A stretch of 24,232 nucleotides of DNA, from the NCBI GenBank assembly GCA_017577565.1, contig PKRH01000046.1, positions 1-24,232 of the forward strand, in the 5' to 3' direction. The DNA comes from Thermoanaerobacterales bacterium (lineage in GTDB: Bacteria; Actinomycetota; Acidimicrobiia; Acidimicrobiales; JACDCH01). The notes below the pieces were generated by a model that was not told the origin of the DNA, searched no databases, and saw only the letters and a list, made by a program, of their open reading frames with translations. Made by a program: the position numbers and the translations under genes. Shown here piece after piece: positions 7,502-14,831 of this stretch; within the stretch, counting starts at the first letter, position 1; the number at the start of each line of letters is the position of its first letter.

Positions 7502-8917
7502 GTGCCCTCCTACGAGCCGGGGTCGTTCCGCGACCCCGACAGCGCCGTCTTCCGCGCCGACGGCAAGGTGCTGCGCGGCCTGTCGGGCCGGGCGGCGGAC
7601 GACTGGGACCGGCTGCGGTCCACCGCCTTCTTCGCCCGGCTGACCGAGGCGGGCAAGGTCGTCCGCACCACGCCGTACGAGGGCGAGGCCCCGCCGTCGC
7701 CGCGGGGCGAGCCGTGGGCCCGGGTGCTCGAGCACGAGCCCGTGCCCGTGATCTCGTACCCGTACGAGTGGCCCTTCGCCATGCTGCGCGAGGCGGCGGT
7801 GCTGCAGCTCGAGGTGCTGCTGGCCGCGCTCGACGAGGGCATGTCGCTCAAGGACGGCACCGCCTACAACGTCCAGTTCGTCGGCTCGCGGCCCGTCTTC
7901 ATCGACATCGGCTCGTTCGAGCCCGCCGCCGGCCCGTGGCCCGGCTACCGGCAGTTCTGCCAGACGATGCTGTTCCCGCTGCTGGTCCAGGCCCACCTCG
8001 GGGTGCCGTTCCAGCCCCTGCTGCGGGGCGCGGTCGACGGCCTCGGTGCCTCGGACGTGGCCGGGATGTTCTCGGGCCTGCGGCGGTTCCGGAAGGGCGT
8101 TCTGCGCAACGTCCTGCTCCACGCCTACCTCGAGCGCCGGGTCACCTCGGCCGCCGAGGCGGTGAAGGCCGACCTGCGGTCGTCGGGCTTCTCGGTCGAG
8201 GTCGCCAAGGCCACGGCCCGCAAGCTGCTCGACCTCGTGCGGGGGCTCGAGGTGGGCAAGCGGGGCTCGGACGCCGACGACGAGCACTCGATCTGGTCCG
8301 ACTACCGGACGACCTGCTCGTACAGCGACGCCGACGCCAAGGCGAAGCACGAGTTCGTGCGGGCCGCGCTGGAGCCGCAGCGGAGCCGGCTCGTGCTCGA
8401 CCTCGGGGCCAACGACGGCGAGTACTCGGCGCTGGCGGCCGAGCACGCCGACCACGTGGTGGCGGTGGACGCCGACGAGAAGGTGGTCGACCTGCTCTAC
8501 CGGCGGCTCCGGGCCGCCGGGAACGAGAAGGTCCTGCCGCTGGTGATGAACCTGGTCGACCCCTCGGGCGGCCTCGGCTGGCGGAACCGGGAGCGGGCGC
8601 CCTTCGTCGAGCGGGTGCGGCCCGACGCCACCCTGGCCCTGGCCCTGGTCCACCACCTGACCATCGCCGCCAACGTCCCGCTGCCCGAGGTGGTGGCCTG
8701 GCTGGCCGACTTCGGCGGCCGGCAGGTGGTCGAGTTCCCCCACCACGACGACGTGCAGGTCAAGCGGCTGCTCGCCAACAAGCCCGCGGGCCTGTTCGAC
8801 GACTACCGGCGCGAGACGTTCGAGCGGCTCCTCGCCGAGCGGTTCCGGGTGCTCCGGCAGGAGACGCTGCCGGGCGGCACCCGCACGCTCTACCTGGTCG
8901 AGGCCGTCGACGCCTGA
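7502..8917 (+). CDS. class I SAM-dependent methyltransferase with a conserved N-terminal domain
   Basis: A 471-residue soluble protein. The C-terminal half holds a Rossmann methyltransferase with motif I LVLDLGANDGEYSA (297-310), the acidic residue after strand 2 (VAVDADEK, 321-327) and a later LALALVHHLTIA segment. The N-terminal half has SYPYEWPFAMLREAA (85-99) and LKDGTAYNVQFVGSRPVFIDIGSFEP (about 116-141), a block I recall from methyltransferases once labelled NoeA-like or nodulation-related; its fold resembles a degenerate kinase-like domain, but I cannot confirm that. The GTG start is 13 bases after the small YLDPGSGS gene, so the two are very likely co-transcribed. A 13-bp hairpin closes the unit. 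The methyl acceptor is unknown; a cell-surface glycan or small molecule is possible. Confidence 0.8.
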   Translation: MPSYEPGSFRDPDSAVFRADGKVLRGLSGRAADDWDRLRSTAFFARLTEAGKVVRTTPYEGEAPPSPRGEPWARVLEHEPVPVISYPYEWPFAMLREAAVLQLEVLLAALDEGMSLKDGTAYNVQFVGSRPVFIDIGSFEPAAGPWPGYRQFCQTMLFPLLVQAHLGVPFQPLLRGAVDGLGASDVAGMFSGLRRFRKGVLRNVLLHAYLERRVTSAAEAVKADLRSSGFSVEVAKATARKLLDLVRGLEVGKRGSDADDEHSIWSDYRTTCSYSDADAKAKHEFVRAALEPQRSRLVLDLGANDGEYSALAAEHADHVVAVDADEKVVDLLYRRLRAAGNEKVLPLVMNLVDPSGGLGWRNRERAPFVERVRPDATLALALVHHLTIAANVPLPEVVAWLADFGGRQVVEFPHHDDVQVKRLLANKPAGLFDDYRRETFERLLAERFRVLRQETLPGGTRTLYLVEAVDA

Positions 8918-8947
8918 CGGCACCCCGGGGCCCTCCCGGGGTGCCGT
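8917..8947 (+). terminator. terminator hairpin after the methyltransferase gene
   Basis: A perfect 13-bp stem, ACGGCACCCCGGG (8917-8929) with CCCGGGGTGCCGT (8935-8947), loop GCCCT. It begins at the last base of the stop codon and ends only four bases before the -10 hexamer of fdhD, so terminator and promoter are packed together. Confidence 0.82.
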
Positions 8948-8950
8948 TGG

Positions 8951-8956
8951 TACCCT
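8951..8956 (+). promoter_or_regulatory. -10 element of fdhD (TACCCT), leaderless
   Basis: TACCCT with seven bases to the GTG start at 8964. The position where a -35 would lie is inside the terminator hairpin of the preceding gene. Confidence 0.5.
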
Positions 8957-8963
8957 CGGCCAC

Positions 8964-9770
8964 GTGCCACGGGGTCGGACCGCCAAGGTGCTCACCCACC
9001 GCTGGGAGCGGGGCGAGCTGCACCGGCGGCCCGAGGTCCTCGCGGTGGAGGAGCCGCTCGAGATCCACCTCGACGGCGTCCTCGTGGCGACGACCATGCG
9101 CACGCCCGGCCACGACTTCGAGCTGGCCGCCGGCTTCTGCCACACCGAGGGGCTGCTCGCCGGCGCCCCCGTGCGCCAGTGCCGCTACTGCGGCACCGGC
9201 AGCGCGGTCGACAGCGAGTTCAACGTCGTGACGGTCGAGACCGGCGGGCTCGCGCCGACCCCGACGCCCCGGCTGACCGCCACGACCTCGGCGTGCGGCA
9301 TCTGCGGCACGACCGCCGTCGACGAGCTGCGCGACCGGCTGCGCCCGCTGCCGCCGTCGCCGCCCGTCCCCCTCGAGGTGCTGGCGTCGGTCGGCGAGCG
9401 GGTGGGCGGCGCCCAGCGCCTGTTCGACGCCACCGGCGGCGTCCACGCCGCGGTGGCCTTCGACGCCACCGGCGAGCCGGTCGTCGTGCGCGAGGACGTC
9501 GGGCGGCACAACGCGGTCGACAAGGTCGTCGGCCGGCTGCTGCTGGACGGCGCCCTCCCCGCCACCGGCCTCGGCCTGTGGGTGAGCGGCCGGGCCAGCT
9601 TCGAGATCGTCCAGAAGGCCTGGGCGGCCGGCCTGGCGACGGTCGTGGCGGTGAGCGCGCCGACGTCGCTCGCCGTCGAGGCGGCCCGCCTCGGGGGCGT
9701 GACCCTGTGCGGCTTCGCCCGCGACGGGCGGCTCAACGTCTACGCCGGGGAGGGGGTGGTGGCGCCGTGA
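8964..9770 (+). CDS. fdhD: formate dehydrogenase accessory sulfurtransferase FdhD
   Basis: FdhD carries sulfur from a cysteine desulfurase to the molybdenum (or tungsten) bis-MGD cofactor, which formate dehydrogenase-type enzymes need for activity. The 268-residue protein has VEEPLEIHLDG (28-38), the functional pair SACGICG with Cys111 and Cys114, and VREDVGRHNAVDKVVG. An additional pair, CRYCG (Cys73, Cys76), precedes these. The GTG start follows the -10 hexamer by seven bases, with no Shine-Dalgarno. The stop overlaps the GTG of the oxidoreductase gene (GTGA), so the two proteins are translationally coupled and FdhD most likely serves that enzyme. No other formate dehydrogenase subunit is nearby. 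Confidence 0.95.
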   Translation: MPRGRTAKVLTHRWERGELHRRPEVLAVEEPLEIHLDGVLVATTMRTPGHDFELAAGFCHTEGLLAGAPVRQCRYCGTGSAVDSEFNVVTVETGGLAPTPTPRLTATTSACGICGTTAVDELRDRLRPLPPSPPVPLEVLASVGERVGGAQRLFDATGGVHAAVAFDATGEPVVVREDVGRHNAVDKVVGRLLLDGALPATGLGLWVSGRASFEIVQKAWAAGLATVVAVSAPTSLAVEAARLGGVTLCGFARDGRLNVYAGEGVVAP

Positions 9771-11995
9771 GCCTGAAGGAGCAGTTCGGCGGCTGGAACC
9801 CGCGGCTGTGGGCCGGCTGGCGGCCCAACGGCGTCGGCGAGCAGAAGCCGAACCACTACCGGGCCATGGCCCGGGCCGCGTGGGCCAACCGGAACCACCC
9901 GCTGTACGCCTGGCGGGTCCTGACCCGGGGCGCCTGCGACGGCTGCGCGCTGGGCGTCGCCGGCCTGCACGACTGGACCATCGAGGGCGTGCACCTGTGC
10001 ACCACCCGCCTCGACCTGCTCGAGCTCAACACCGCCGATCCGTTCGACCCCGTCGTCCTCTCGGACGTCGCCGCGCTGCGGGGCCGGACGGGGGGCCAGC
10101 TGCGGGCGCTCGGACGGCTCGGGTACCCGATGCGCCGCCGGCGGGGCGAGCGGGGCTTCCGCCGGGTGTCCTGGGACGAGGCGCTGGGCGTGCTGGCCGG
10201 GGCGCTCGCCGCCACCGACCCCGACCGGGTCGCCCTCTACCTGACCAGCCGGGGCATCACCAACGAGGTCTACTACGTCGCCGCCAAGGCGGCCCGGGCC
10301 CTCGGGATCGCCAGCATCGACTCCGCGGCGAGGGTCTGCCACGCGCCGTCGACCCTCGGGCTGCGGGAGACCGTGGGGGTGGCGGCCACCACCTGCTCCT
10401 ACCAGGACGTCATCGAGTCGCCGCTCGTCGTGCTGTGGGGCGCGAACCCGGCCAACAGCCAGCCGGTGTTCATGAAGTACCTCTACCTGGCCCGCCGGCG
10501 GGGCTGCCGGGTGGTCGTCGTGAACCCCTTCCTGGAGCCGGGCCTCGAGCGGTACTGGGTGCCCTCCAACGTCGAGTCGGCGCTGTTCGGCACCCGCATG
10601 TGCGACCTGCACGTGCCGGTGCGCCCGGGCGGCGACGTCGCGCTGGCCAACGGCGTCCTCGCCGCGCTGATCGGCCGGGGCGCCGTCGACGAGCGCTTCG
10701 TGGCCGAGCGCACCACCGGCTTCGACGCCGTCCGGGACCACGTCACGTCCCGTCCGGTGGCGGCGTGGGCCGAGCTGGCCGGCGTGGGGGCCGGGGCGGT
10801 CGACGCGTTCGCCGACGAGCTGGCCCGGGCCGGCGGGGCGGTCCACGTCTGGTCGATGGGCATCACCCAGCACCGCACCTCGGCGGACACGGTGCGGGCC
10901 ATCGTCAACCTGGCCCTCGCCCAGGGCGGGGTCGGCCGGGACGGGACGGGCCTCATGCCCATCCGGGGCCACTCGGGGGTCCAGGGCGGGGCCGAGATGG
11001 GCGCCTACGCGACCTCGCTGCCCGGCGGGGTGCCCGTCGACGAGCGTCACGCGGCCGCCCTGGCCGAGGCCTGGGGCTTCCCCGTGCCCGCCCGGCCCGG
11101 GCTCACCGCCCCGGAGATGGTCGAGGCGGCGGCCCGGGGCGACCTCGACGTGCTGTGGATGTCGGGCGGCAACTTCCTCGACGTGCTGCCCGACCCGCCC
11201 CGGGTGGAGGCCGCGCTGGCCCGGGTGCCGCTGCGCGTCCACCAGGACGTGGTCGTCACCCGGCAGATGCTCGTCGAGGGCGACGACGTCCTGCTGCTGC
11301 CGGTCGCCACCCGCTACGAGCAGGAGGGCGGCGGCACCGAGACGACCACCGAGCGGCGCATCGTCTTCAGCCCCGAGATCCCCCGGCAGGTCGGCGAGGC
11401 CCGCAGCGAGTGGCGGCTGTTCGCCGACGTCGTCAACCGGGTGCGGTCGGAGCTGCGGCCGATGTTCTCGTGGCCGACGAACCGCGACCTGCGGGCGGAG
11501 ATCGCCCGGGTCGTGCCGCTCTACGCCGGCATCGAGGAGCTGGCGGACACCGGCGACGCCGTGCAGTGGGGCGGCCGGCACCTGTGCGCGGGCGGCCGGT
11601 TCCCGACGCCGGACGGGCGGGCCCGCTTCACCGTCGTCGAGCCGCCGGAGGGGGCGCTGCCCGAGGGGGCGTTCCTCGTGACGACCCGGCGCGGCAAGCA
11701 GTTCAACTCGATGGTCCACGGCGAGGTCGACCCCCTGACCGGCGCCCGGCGCGACGCCGTGCTGATGGACCCCGGCGACGCCGCCGCCCTCGGCCTGCGC
11801 CCCGGCGACCGGGTGCGGCTGCGGTCGGCGACGGGCACGTTCGACGGCACCGTCACCCTGGCGCGGCTGCCGTCCCGCACGCTGCAGGTGCACTGGCCGG
11901 AGGGCAACGTGCTCGTGGCCGGCGGGCCGGAGAACCGCGAGCCGGGGTCGAAGGTGCCCGACTACAACGCCGTCGTCACCGTCGAGCCGGCCTGA
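9767..11995 (+). CDS. molybdopterin oxidoreductase alpha subunit, FdhF/YdeP family
   Basis: A 742-residue cytoplasmic bis-MGD enzyme (no Tat signal). N-terminal iron-sulfur ligands are CDGC (Cys57, Cys60) and Cys78. The three-cysteine pattern agrees with E. coli YdeP as I remember it, rather than the four of FdhF. The metal-ligand position is cysteine, RVCHAPSTLGL (Cys191, codon TGC), where FdhF has selenocysteine. MGITQH and PIRGHSGVQG are family motifs. The C-terminal MGD-binding domain has TTRRGKQFNSM and EGNVL followed by SKVPDYNAV. YdeP is linked to acid resistance in E. coli, and many relatives are only presumed formate dehydrogenases, so the reaction is open. The start GTG overlaps the fdhD stop by four bases. 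No electron-transfer partner is encoded in the window. Confidence 0.9.
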   Translation: MSLKEQFGGWNPRLWAGWRPNGVGEQKPNHYRAMARAAWANRNHPLYAWRVLTRGACDGCALGVAGLHDWTIEGVHLCTTRLDLLELNTADPFDPVVLSDVAALRGRTGGQLRALGRLGYPMRRRRGERGFRRVSWDEALGVLAGALAATDPDRVALYLTSRGITNEVYYVAAKAARALGIASIDSAARVCHAPSTLGLRETVGVAATTCSYQDVIESPLVVLWGANPANSQPVFMKYLYLARRRGCRVVVVNPFLEPGLERYWVPSNVESALFGTRMCDLHVPVRPGGDVALANGVLAALIGRGAVDERFVAERTTGFDAVRDHVTSRPVAAWAELAGVGAGAVDAFADELARAGGAVHVWSMGITQHRTSADTVRAIVNLALAQGGVGRDGTGLMPIRGHSGVQGGAEMGAYATSLPGGVPVDERHAAALAEAWGFPVPARPGLTAPEMVEAAARGDLDVLWMSGGNFLDVLPDPPRVEAALARVPLRVHQDVVVTRQMLVEGDDVLLLPVATRYEQEGGGTETTTERRIVFSPEIPRQVGEARSEWRLFADVVNRVRSELRPMFSWPTNRDLRAEIARVVPLYAGIEELADTGDAVQWGGRHLCAGGRFPTPDGRARFTVVEPPEGALPEGAFLVTTRRGKQFNSMVHGEVDPLTGARRDAVLMDPGDAAALGLRPGDRVRLRSATGTFDGTVTLARLPSRTLQVHWPEGNVLVAGGPENREPGSKVPDYNAVVTVEPA

Positions 11996-12000
11996 GCCCG

Positions 12001-12016
12001 CGGGCCGCCCGGCCCG
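12001..12016. terminator. weak hairpin between convergent genes
   Basis: CGGGCC (12001-12006), loop GCCC, GGCCCG (12011-12016), in the 31-base gap between the stop codons of the oxidoreductase and the small lipoprotein. It could work in both directions, but GC-rich short palindromes arise easily here. Confidence 0.35.
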
Positions 12017-12026
12017 GCGCCGCCCG

Positions 12027-12596
12027 TCACCCCGCCTGGACGACGTGGGCGCAGCCGGGCTCGGCGGCGAACGCGGCCCGGACGGTGGGGTCGTCGTAGC
12101 GGGCGACGGGCGGCTCGAGGAGCGAGCGGGCCTTCTCGAGGCCGACGTGGGCGCCGCCGATCGCGCCCGCCTGGCGCTCGACCGTGATGGGCGGCAGGTC
12201 GCCGGCCTGGTCCCGCTGGCCCTCGAGCTCCTCGACGGCGGCCGCCACGCCGGACCGGAGGTCGGTGAGCAACCGGTCGCGCTCGGGCGTGACCGGCAGG
12301 TCGAGCTCCTCGAGGTCGGCCCCGAAGCCCTCGGCGATGGCCACCAGCTCGTCGTAGCCGTCGAGCAGCACGCCGTTGGCGGTGGTCGGGTCGTCGTCGT
12401 CCGTGATGGCGTCGGAGGTGGCGTTGAGGCTGGCGGACAGCTCGTTGTTCCAGTCGCGCAGCAGGCCGCACACGGTCGCCGCGGTGTCGGCCGCGGCCCG
12501 CTCGGCGGAGGTCGGCAGCGTCGCGCCGCACCCGGCCGCGGCGAGGCCCACCACGGCGGCCAGCGCCGCCCGGGCTGTCGCTCCCACCCAGGTCAT
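12027..12596 (-). CDS. small lipoprotein of unknown function
   Basis: A 189-residue protein with a short hydrophobic signal (residues 7-22) and a lipobox-like LAAAGC, giving a likely lipidated Cys23. The mature part is mostly helical and acidic (SATSDAITDDDD, then VAIAEGFGADLEELDLP), with only two further cysteines (Cys43 and one close to the C-terminus), which could form a disulfide. I do not recognise a named domain. It would sit on the outer face of the membrane. The ATG at 12596 was chosen because GATCAT ends six bases upstream and the signal peptide starts right there; the longer open frame upstream would place Arg- and Pro-rich sequence before the signal. It diverges from hemQ (52 bases between starts). 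Confidence 0.7.
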   Translation of the reverse strand: MTWVGATARAALAAVVGLAAAGCGATLPTSAERAAADTAATVCGLLRDWNNELSASLNATSDAITDDDDPTTANGVLLDGYDELVAIAEGFGADLEELDLPVTPERDRLLTDLRSGVAAAVEELEGQRDQAGDLPPITVERQAGAIGGAHVGLEKARSLLEPPVARYDDPTVRAAFAAEPGCAHVVQAG

Positions 12597-12602
12597 GGCC
12601 GG

Positions 12603-12608
12603 ATGATC
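12603..12608 (-). promoter_or_regulatory. possible -10 element of the small lipoprotein gene (GATCAT)
   Basis: GATCAT keeps positions 2 and 6 of TANNNT and has six bases to the ATG at 12596, the leaderless spacing. Confidence 0.35.
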
Positions 12609-12636
12609 GCACGGCCGGCCGGCGGTTGCGCCCGGG

Positions 12637-12642
12637 TAGCCT
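12637..12642 (+). promoter_or_regulatory. -10 element of hemQ (TAGCCT), leaderless
   Basis: TAGCCT with six bases to the ATG at 12649. The hexamer and the spacing are the same as at the flavoprotein gene (21557-21562). Confidence 0.55.
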
Positions 12643-12648
12643 GAGGCC

Positions 12649-13335
12649 ATGCCCGAGCCGCTCGTGCCCTCCACCGGCTGGAACGTCGTCCACCTCTTCT
12701 GCAAGGTCACGCCGCTCGCCGACGGCGGGGCGCTGGCGGAGGCGGTGAGCAAGCTGCAGGCCGACGACCACCAGGTGGTTCCCGTGGCGATCGTCGGGCA
12801 CAAGGCCGACCTGTGCCTCATGGCGCTGGGCCCAGACCTGTGGCGCCTGCGCCGGTTCCAGACCGAGGTGGCAGGCGCCGGGTTCGAGGTGGTCGACAGC
12901 TATGTGTCGATCACCGAGGTGTCCGAGTACGCGCAGGGCGTCCCCGAGGAGCGGCGGAAGGCCCGCCTCTACCCGCAGCTGCCGCCCGAGGGGAAGACGG
13001 CCTTCTGCTTCTACCCGATGTCGAAGCGGCGGGGCGAGCAGCACAACTGGTACGAGCTGCCCTACGAGCAGCGGGAGCAGCTCATGTACGGGCACGGCGC
13101 CACCGGCCGGCGCTTCGCCGGGCGGGTGCTGCAGCTCGTCACCGGGTCGACCGGCGTCGACGACTACGAGTGGGGCGTCACGCTGTTCGCCGAGCGCCCC
13201 GACGACCTGAAGGAGTGCGTCTACACGATGCGCTACGACACCGCGTCGGCGCGGTTCGCCGAGTTCGGCCCGTTCGTCACCGGCGCGGTGGGCCCGCTCG
13301 ACGAGGTGCTGGCCGCGGTCGGCGTCACGCTCTGA
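12649..13335 (+). CDS. hemQ: coproheme decarboxylase HemQ (chlorite dismutase family)
   Basis: HemQ (ChdC) removes two propionate carboxyls from iron-coproporphyrin with peroxide, the last step of heme synthesis in the coproporphyrin pathway of Gram-positive bacteria. The 228-residue protein has FYPMSKRR (121-128) with Tyr122 and Lys126 at the places of the catalytic Tyr and the propionate-binding Lys known from Listeria HemQ. It also has NWYELP, the heme-ligand His149 in MYGHG, GRRFAGRVLQLVTGS, and EWGVTLFA. The absence of a chlorite-dismutase-type setting supports HemQ over Cld. The YPMSKRR motif is the form I associate with Firmicutes proteins rather than with Corynebacterium or Mycobacterium. 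No other heme genes are adjacent. The gene has its own leaderless-type promoter. Confidence 0.92.
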   Translation: MPEPLVPSTGWNVVHLFCKVTPLADGGALAEAVSKLQADDHQVVPVAIVGHKADLCLMALGPDLWRLRRFQTEVAGAGFEVVDSYVSITEVSEYAQGVPEERRKARLYPQLPPEGKTAFCFYPMSKRRGEQHNWYELPYEQREQLMYGHGATGRRFAGRVLQLVTGSTGVDDYEWGVTLFAERPDDLKECVYTMRYDTASARFAEFGPFVTGAVGPLDEVLAAVGVTL

Positions 13336-13440
13336 GCGGGGCTCTGGTCGAATCGTCACATCTGCGCGCCGATCGGTGACGGAAATGTGAAGAACGGCGC
13401 CGACGGCGCGGACGAAAAGGACGAGGCCGCCGTCCCCACC

Positions 13441-13446
13441 TACACT
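13441..13446 (+). promoter_or_regulatory. -10 element of the liv operon (TACACT)
   Basis: TACACT lies 49 bases before the livH ATG. Transcription would begin near 13453, leaving a leader of about 37 bases that carries AAGGGG and a short open reading frame. No convincing -35 is visible upstream. A 6-bp inverted repeat (CGTCAC 13354-13359, GTGACG 13376-13381) lies further upstream. Confidence 0.5.
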
Positions 13447-13472
13447 CGCCCCGTTCCGAGCAAGGGGATGGC

Positions 13473-13493
13473 ATGAGGGCTCGCGCAGCATGA
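13473..13493 (+). CDS. possible 6-codon leader peptide overlapping the livH start
   Basis: ATG AGG GCT CGC GCA GCA TGA encodes MRARAA. The best ribosome site of the leader, AAGGGG (13462-13467), is five bases from this ATG, whereas it is 22 bases from the livH ATG. The stop overlaps the livH start as ATGA (13490-13493). This layout suggests translation of livH coupled to the short ORF. Its size means it could be chance. Confidence 0.35.
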   Translation: MRARAA

Positions 13494-14824
13494 GCAGGCT
13501 TCTGAGGGGGGCGGTCGCGGGGATCGGGCTGCTCGTCGTGGTCGGGACGCTGCTGTGGGCGTCGCCGGCCGGCGCGCAGGAGCCGGGCGCCGACGACCCG
13601 GCCGAGCAGGAACCGGGCCAGTCGCAGCAGGTCTCCGGCACGCTCCGCTACAAGGACGACAGCGGCGAGGACGTCTTCGTCGAGGGCCTCGAGGTCACGG
13701 TCGAGTCGGCCGACGGCAGCTTCAGCGAGACGGTGACGTCCGACGAGGACGGCCGGTGGGCGGTGGAGGTCCCGGGGCCGGGCCGGTACACGGCCTCGAT
13801 CGACCCCGACCAGCTGCCCGAGGACGTCTCCCTGCGGGACGAGGACCGCAGCGCGCTGACGGTCACGCTCGCCGAGGGCGAGTCGCGGGCCGTGCTGTTC
13901 GCCCTGCAGTCCGGTGAGGGCGGCCGTGGCGGCAGCCACTTCTTCGACCGGGCGGCCCGGCTCTCGGTCGAGGGCCTGAAGTTCGGCCTGATCATCGCCA
14001 TCTGCGCCATCGGCCTGTCGCTGATCTTCGGCACGACGGGCCTGGTGAACTTCGCCCACGGCGAGATGGTCACCTGGGGGGCGCTCGTCGCCTTCTTCTT
14101 CAACGTGACGCTCGGCTGGCCGATGGTGCTGTCCGCGGCGATCGCCGTCGTGGTCGGGGCGATCACCGGCCTCGGCATCGACCGGGGGCTCTGGCGGCCG
14201 CTGGAGCGCCGGGGGACCGGCCTGATCGCGATGCTCGTCATCACGATCGGCGTGGGCATCCTCATCCGGTACGTCTTCCTGTACCAGTTCGGCGGGTTCA
14301 CCCGGACCTACGCCGACTACCAGCTGCAGACCGAGGGCCTCGAGCTCGGGCCGGTCACGATCGTGCCCCGCGACCTGGCGACGATCCTGATCTCGCTGGG
14401 CGTGCTGGTGGCGGTGGCCCTGGCCCTGCAGCTCACCCGCATCGGCAAGGCGATGCGGGCGGTGGCCGACAACCGCGACCTGGCCGAGTCGTCCGGCATC
14501 GACGTCGAGCGGGTCGTCGGCTACGTCTGGGCCGCCGGCGCCGGCCTGGCCGCCCTGGGCGGCGTGCTGCTGGGCCTGGCCGAGCAGGTCGACTGGCTCA
14601 TGGGCTTCCGGCTGCTGCTGCTCATGTTCGCCGGCGTCATCCTCGGCGGCATCGGCACCGCCTACGGCGCCCTGATCGGCAGCATCGTCATCGGCCTGCT
14701 GGTGCAGCTGTCCACGCTGTGGGTGGCGCCCGAGCTGAAGAACGTCGTGGCGCTGCTGGTCCTGATCATCATCCTGATCGTGCGGCCGCAGGGCATCCTC
14801 GGCCAGGCCGAACGGGTGGGGTAG
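13490..14824 (+). CDS. livH: branched-chain amino acid-type ABC permease LivH with an added secreted N-terminal domain
   Basis: One of two permease subunits of an importer for branched-chain amino acids or similar substrates. Residues about 155-444 are a normal LivH core with many membrane helices and motifs IFGTTGLVNFAHGEM (179-193), the TRIGKAMRAVADN cytoplasmic loop and the C-terminal RPQGILG. Before this is an addition of about 150 residues: a signal-peptide-like segment (1-29, ending AGA), an acidic linker, and a beta-sandwich-like domain (about 47-140) with SGTLRYKDDSG, GLEVTVES, DEDGRWAVEVPGPGRYTASID, which resembles carboxypeptidase-regulatory or Cna-B-like folds. A typical LivH is about 290-310 residues. 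The gene ends in TAG inside GTAGGAG, which also serves as the ribosome site of livM. No in-frame upstream start exists. Confidence 0.9.
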   Translation: MSRLLRGAVAGIGLLVVVGTLLWASPAGAQEPGADDPAEQEPGQSQQVSGTLRYKDDSGEDVFVEGLEVTVESADGSFSETVTSDEDGRWAVEVPGPGRYTASIDPDQLPEDVSLRDEDRSALTVTLAEGESRAVLFALQSGEGGRGGSHFFDRAARLSVEGLKFGLIIAICAIGLSLIFGTTGLVNFAHGEMVTWGALVAFFFNVTLGWPMVLSAAIAVVVGAITGLGIDRGLWRPLERRGTGLIAMLVITIGVGILIRYVFLYQFGGFTRTYADYQLQTEGLELGPVTIVPRDLATILISLGVLVAVALALQLTRIGKAMRAVADNRDLAESSGIDVERVVGYVWAAGAGLAALGGVLLGLAEQVDWLMGFRLLLLMFAGVILGGIGTAYGALIGSIVIGLLVQLSTLWVAPELKNVVALLVLIIILIVRPQGILGQAERVG

Positions 14825-14831
14825 GAGAGCC

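Noticed and set aside
7229..9145. A 638-codon minus-strand open frame opposite the YLDPGSGS and methyltransferase genes
   Set aside because: Shadow of the plus-strand genes; crosses the 13-bp terminator and has no recognisable motif.
10337..10339. Possible selenocysteine at the metal-ligand position of the molybdopterin oxidoreductase
   Set aside because: The codon is TGC (Cys); there is no in-frame TGA and no need for a SECIS element.
13354..13389. Inverted repeats upstream of livH (CGTCAC/GTGACG and TCACAT/ATGTGA)
   Set aside because: The half-sites are six bases with long spacers, and the TCACAT/ATGTGA pair is inverted relative to CRP/GlxR sites (TGTGA-N6-TCACA). Too weak to call an operator.
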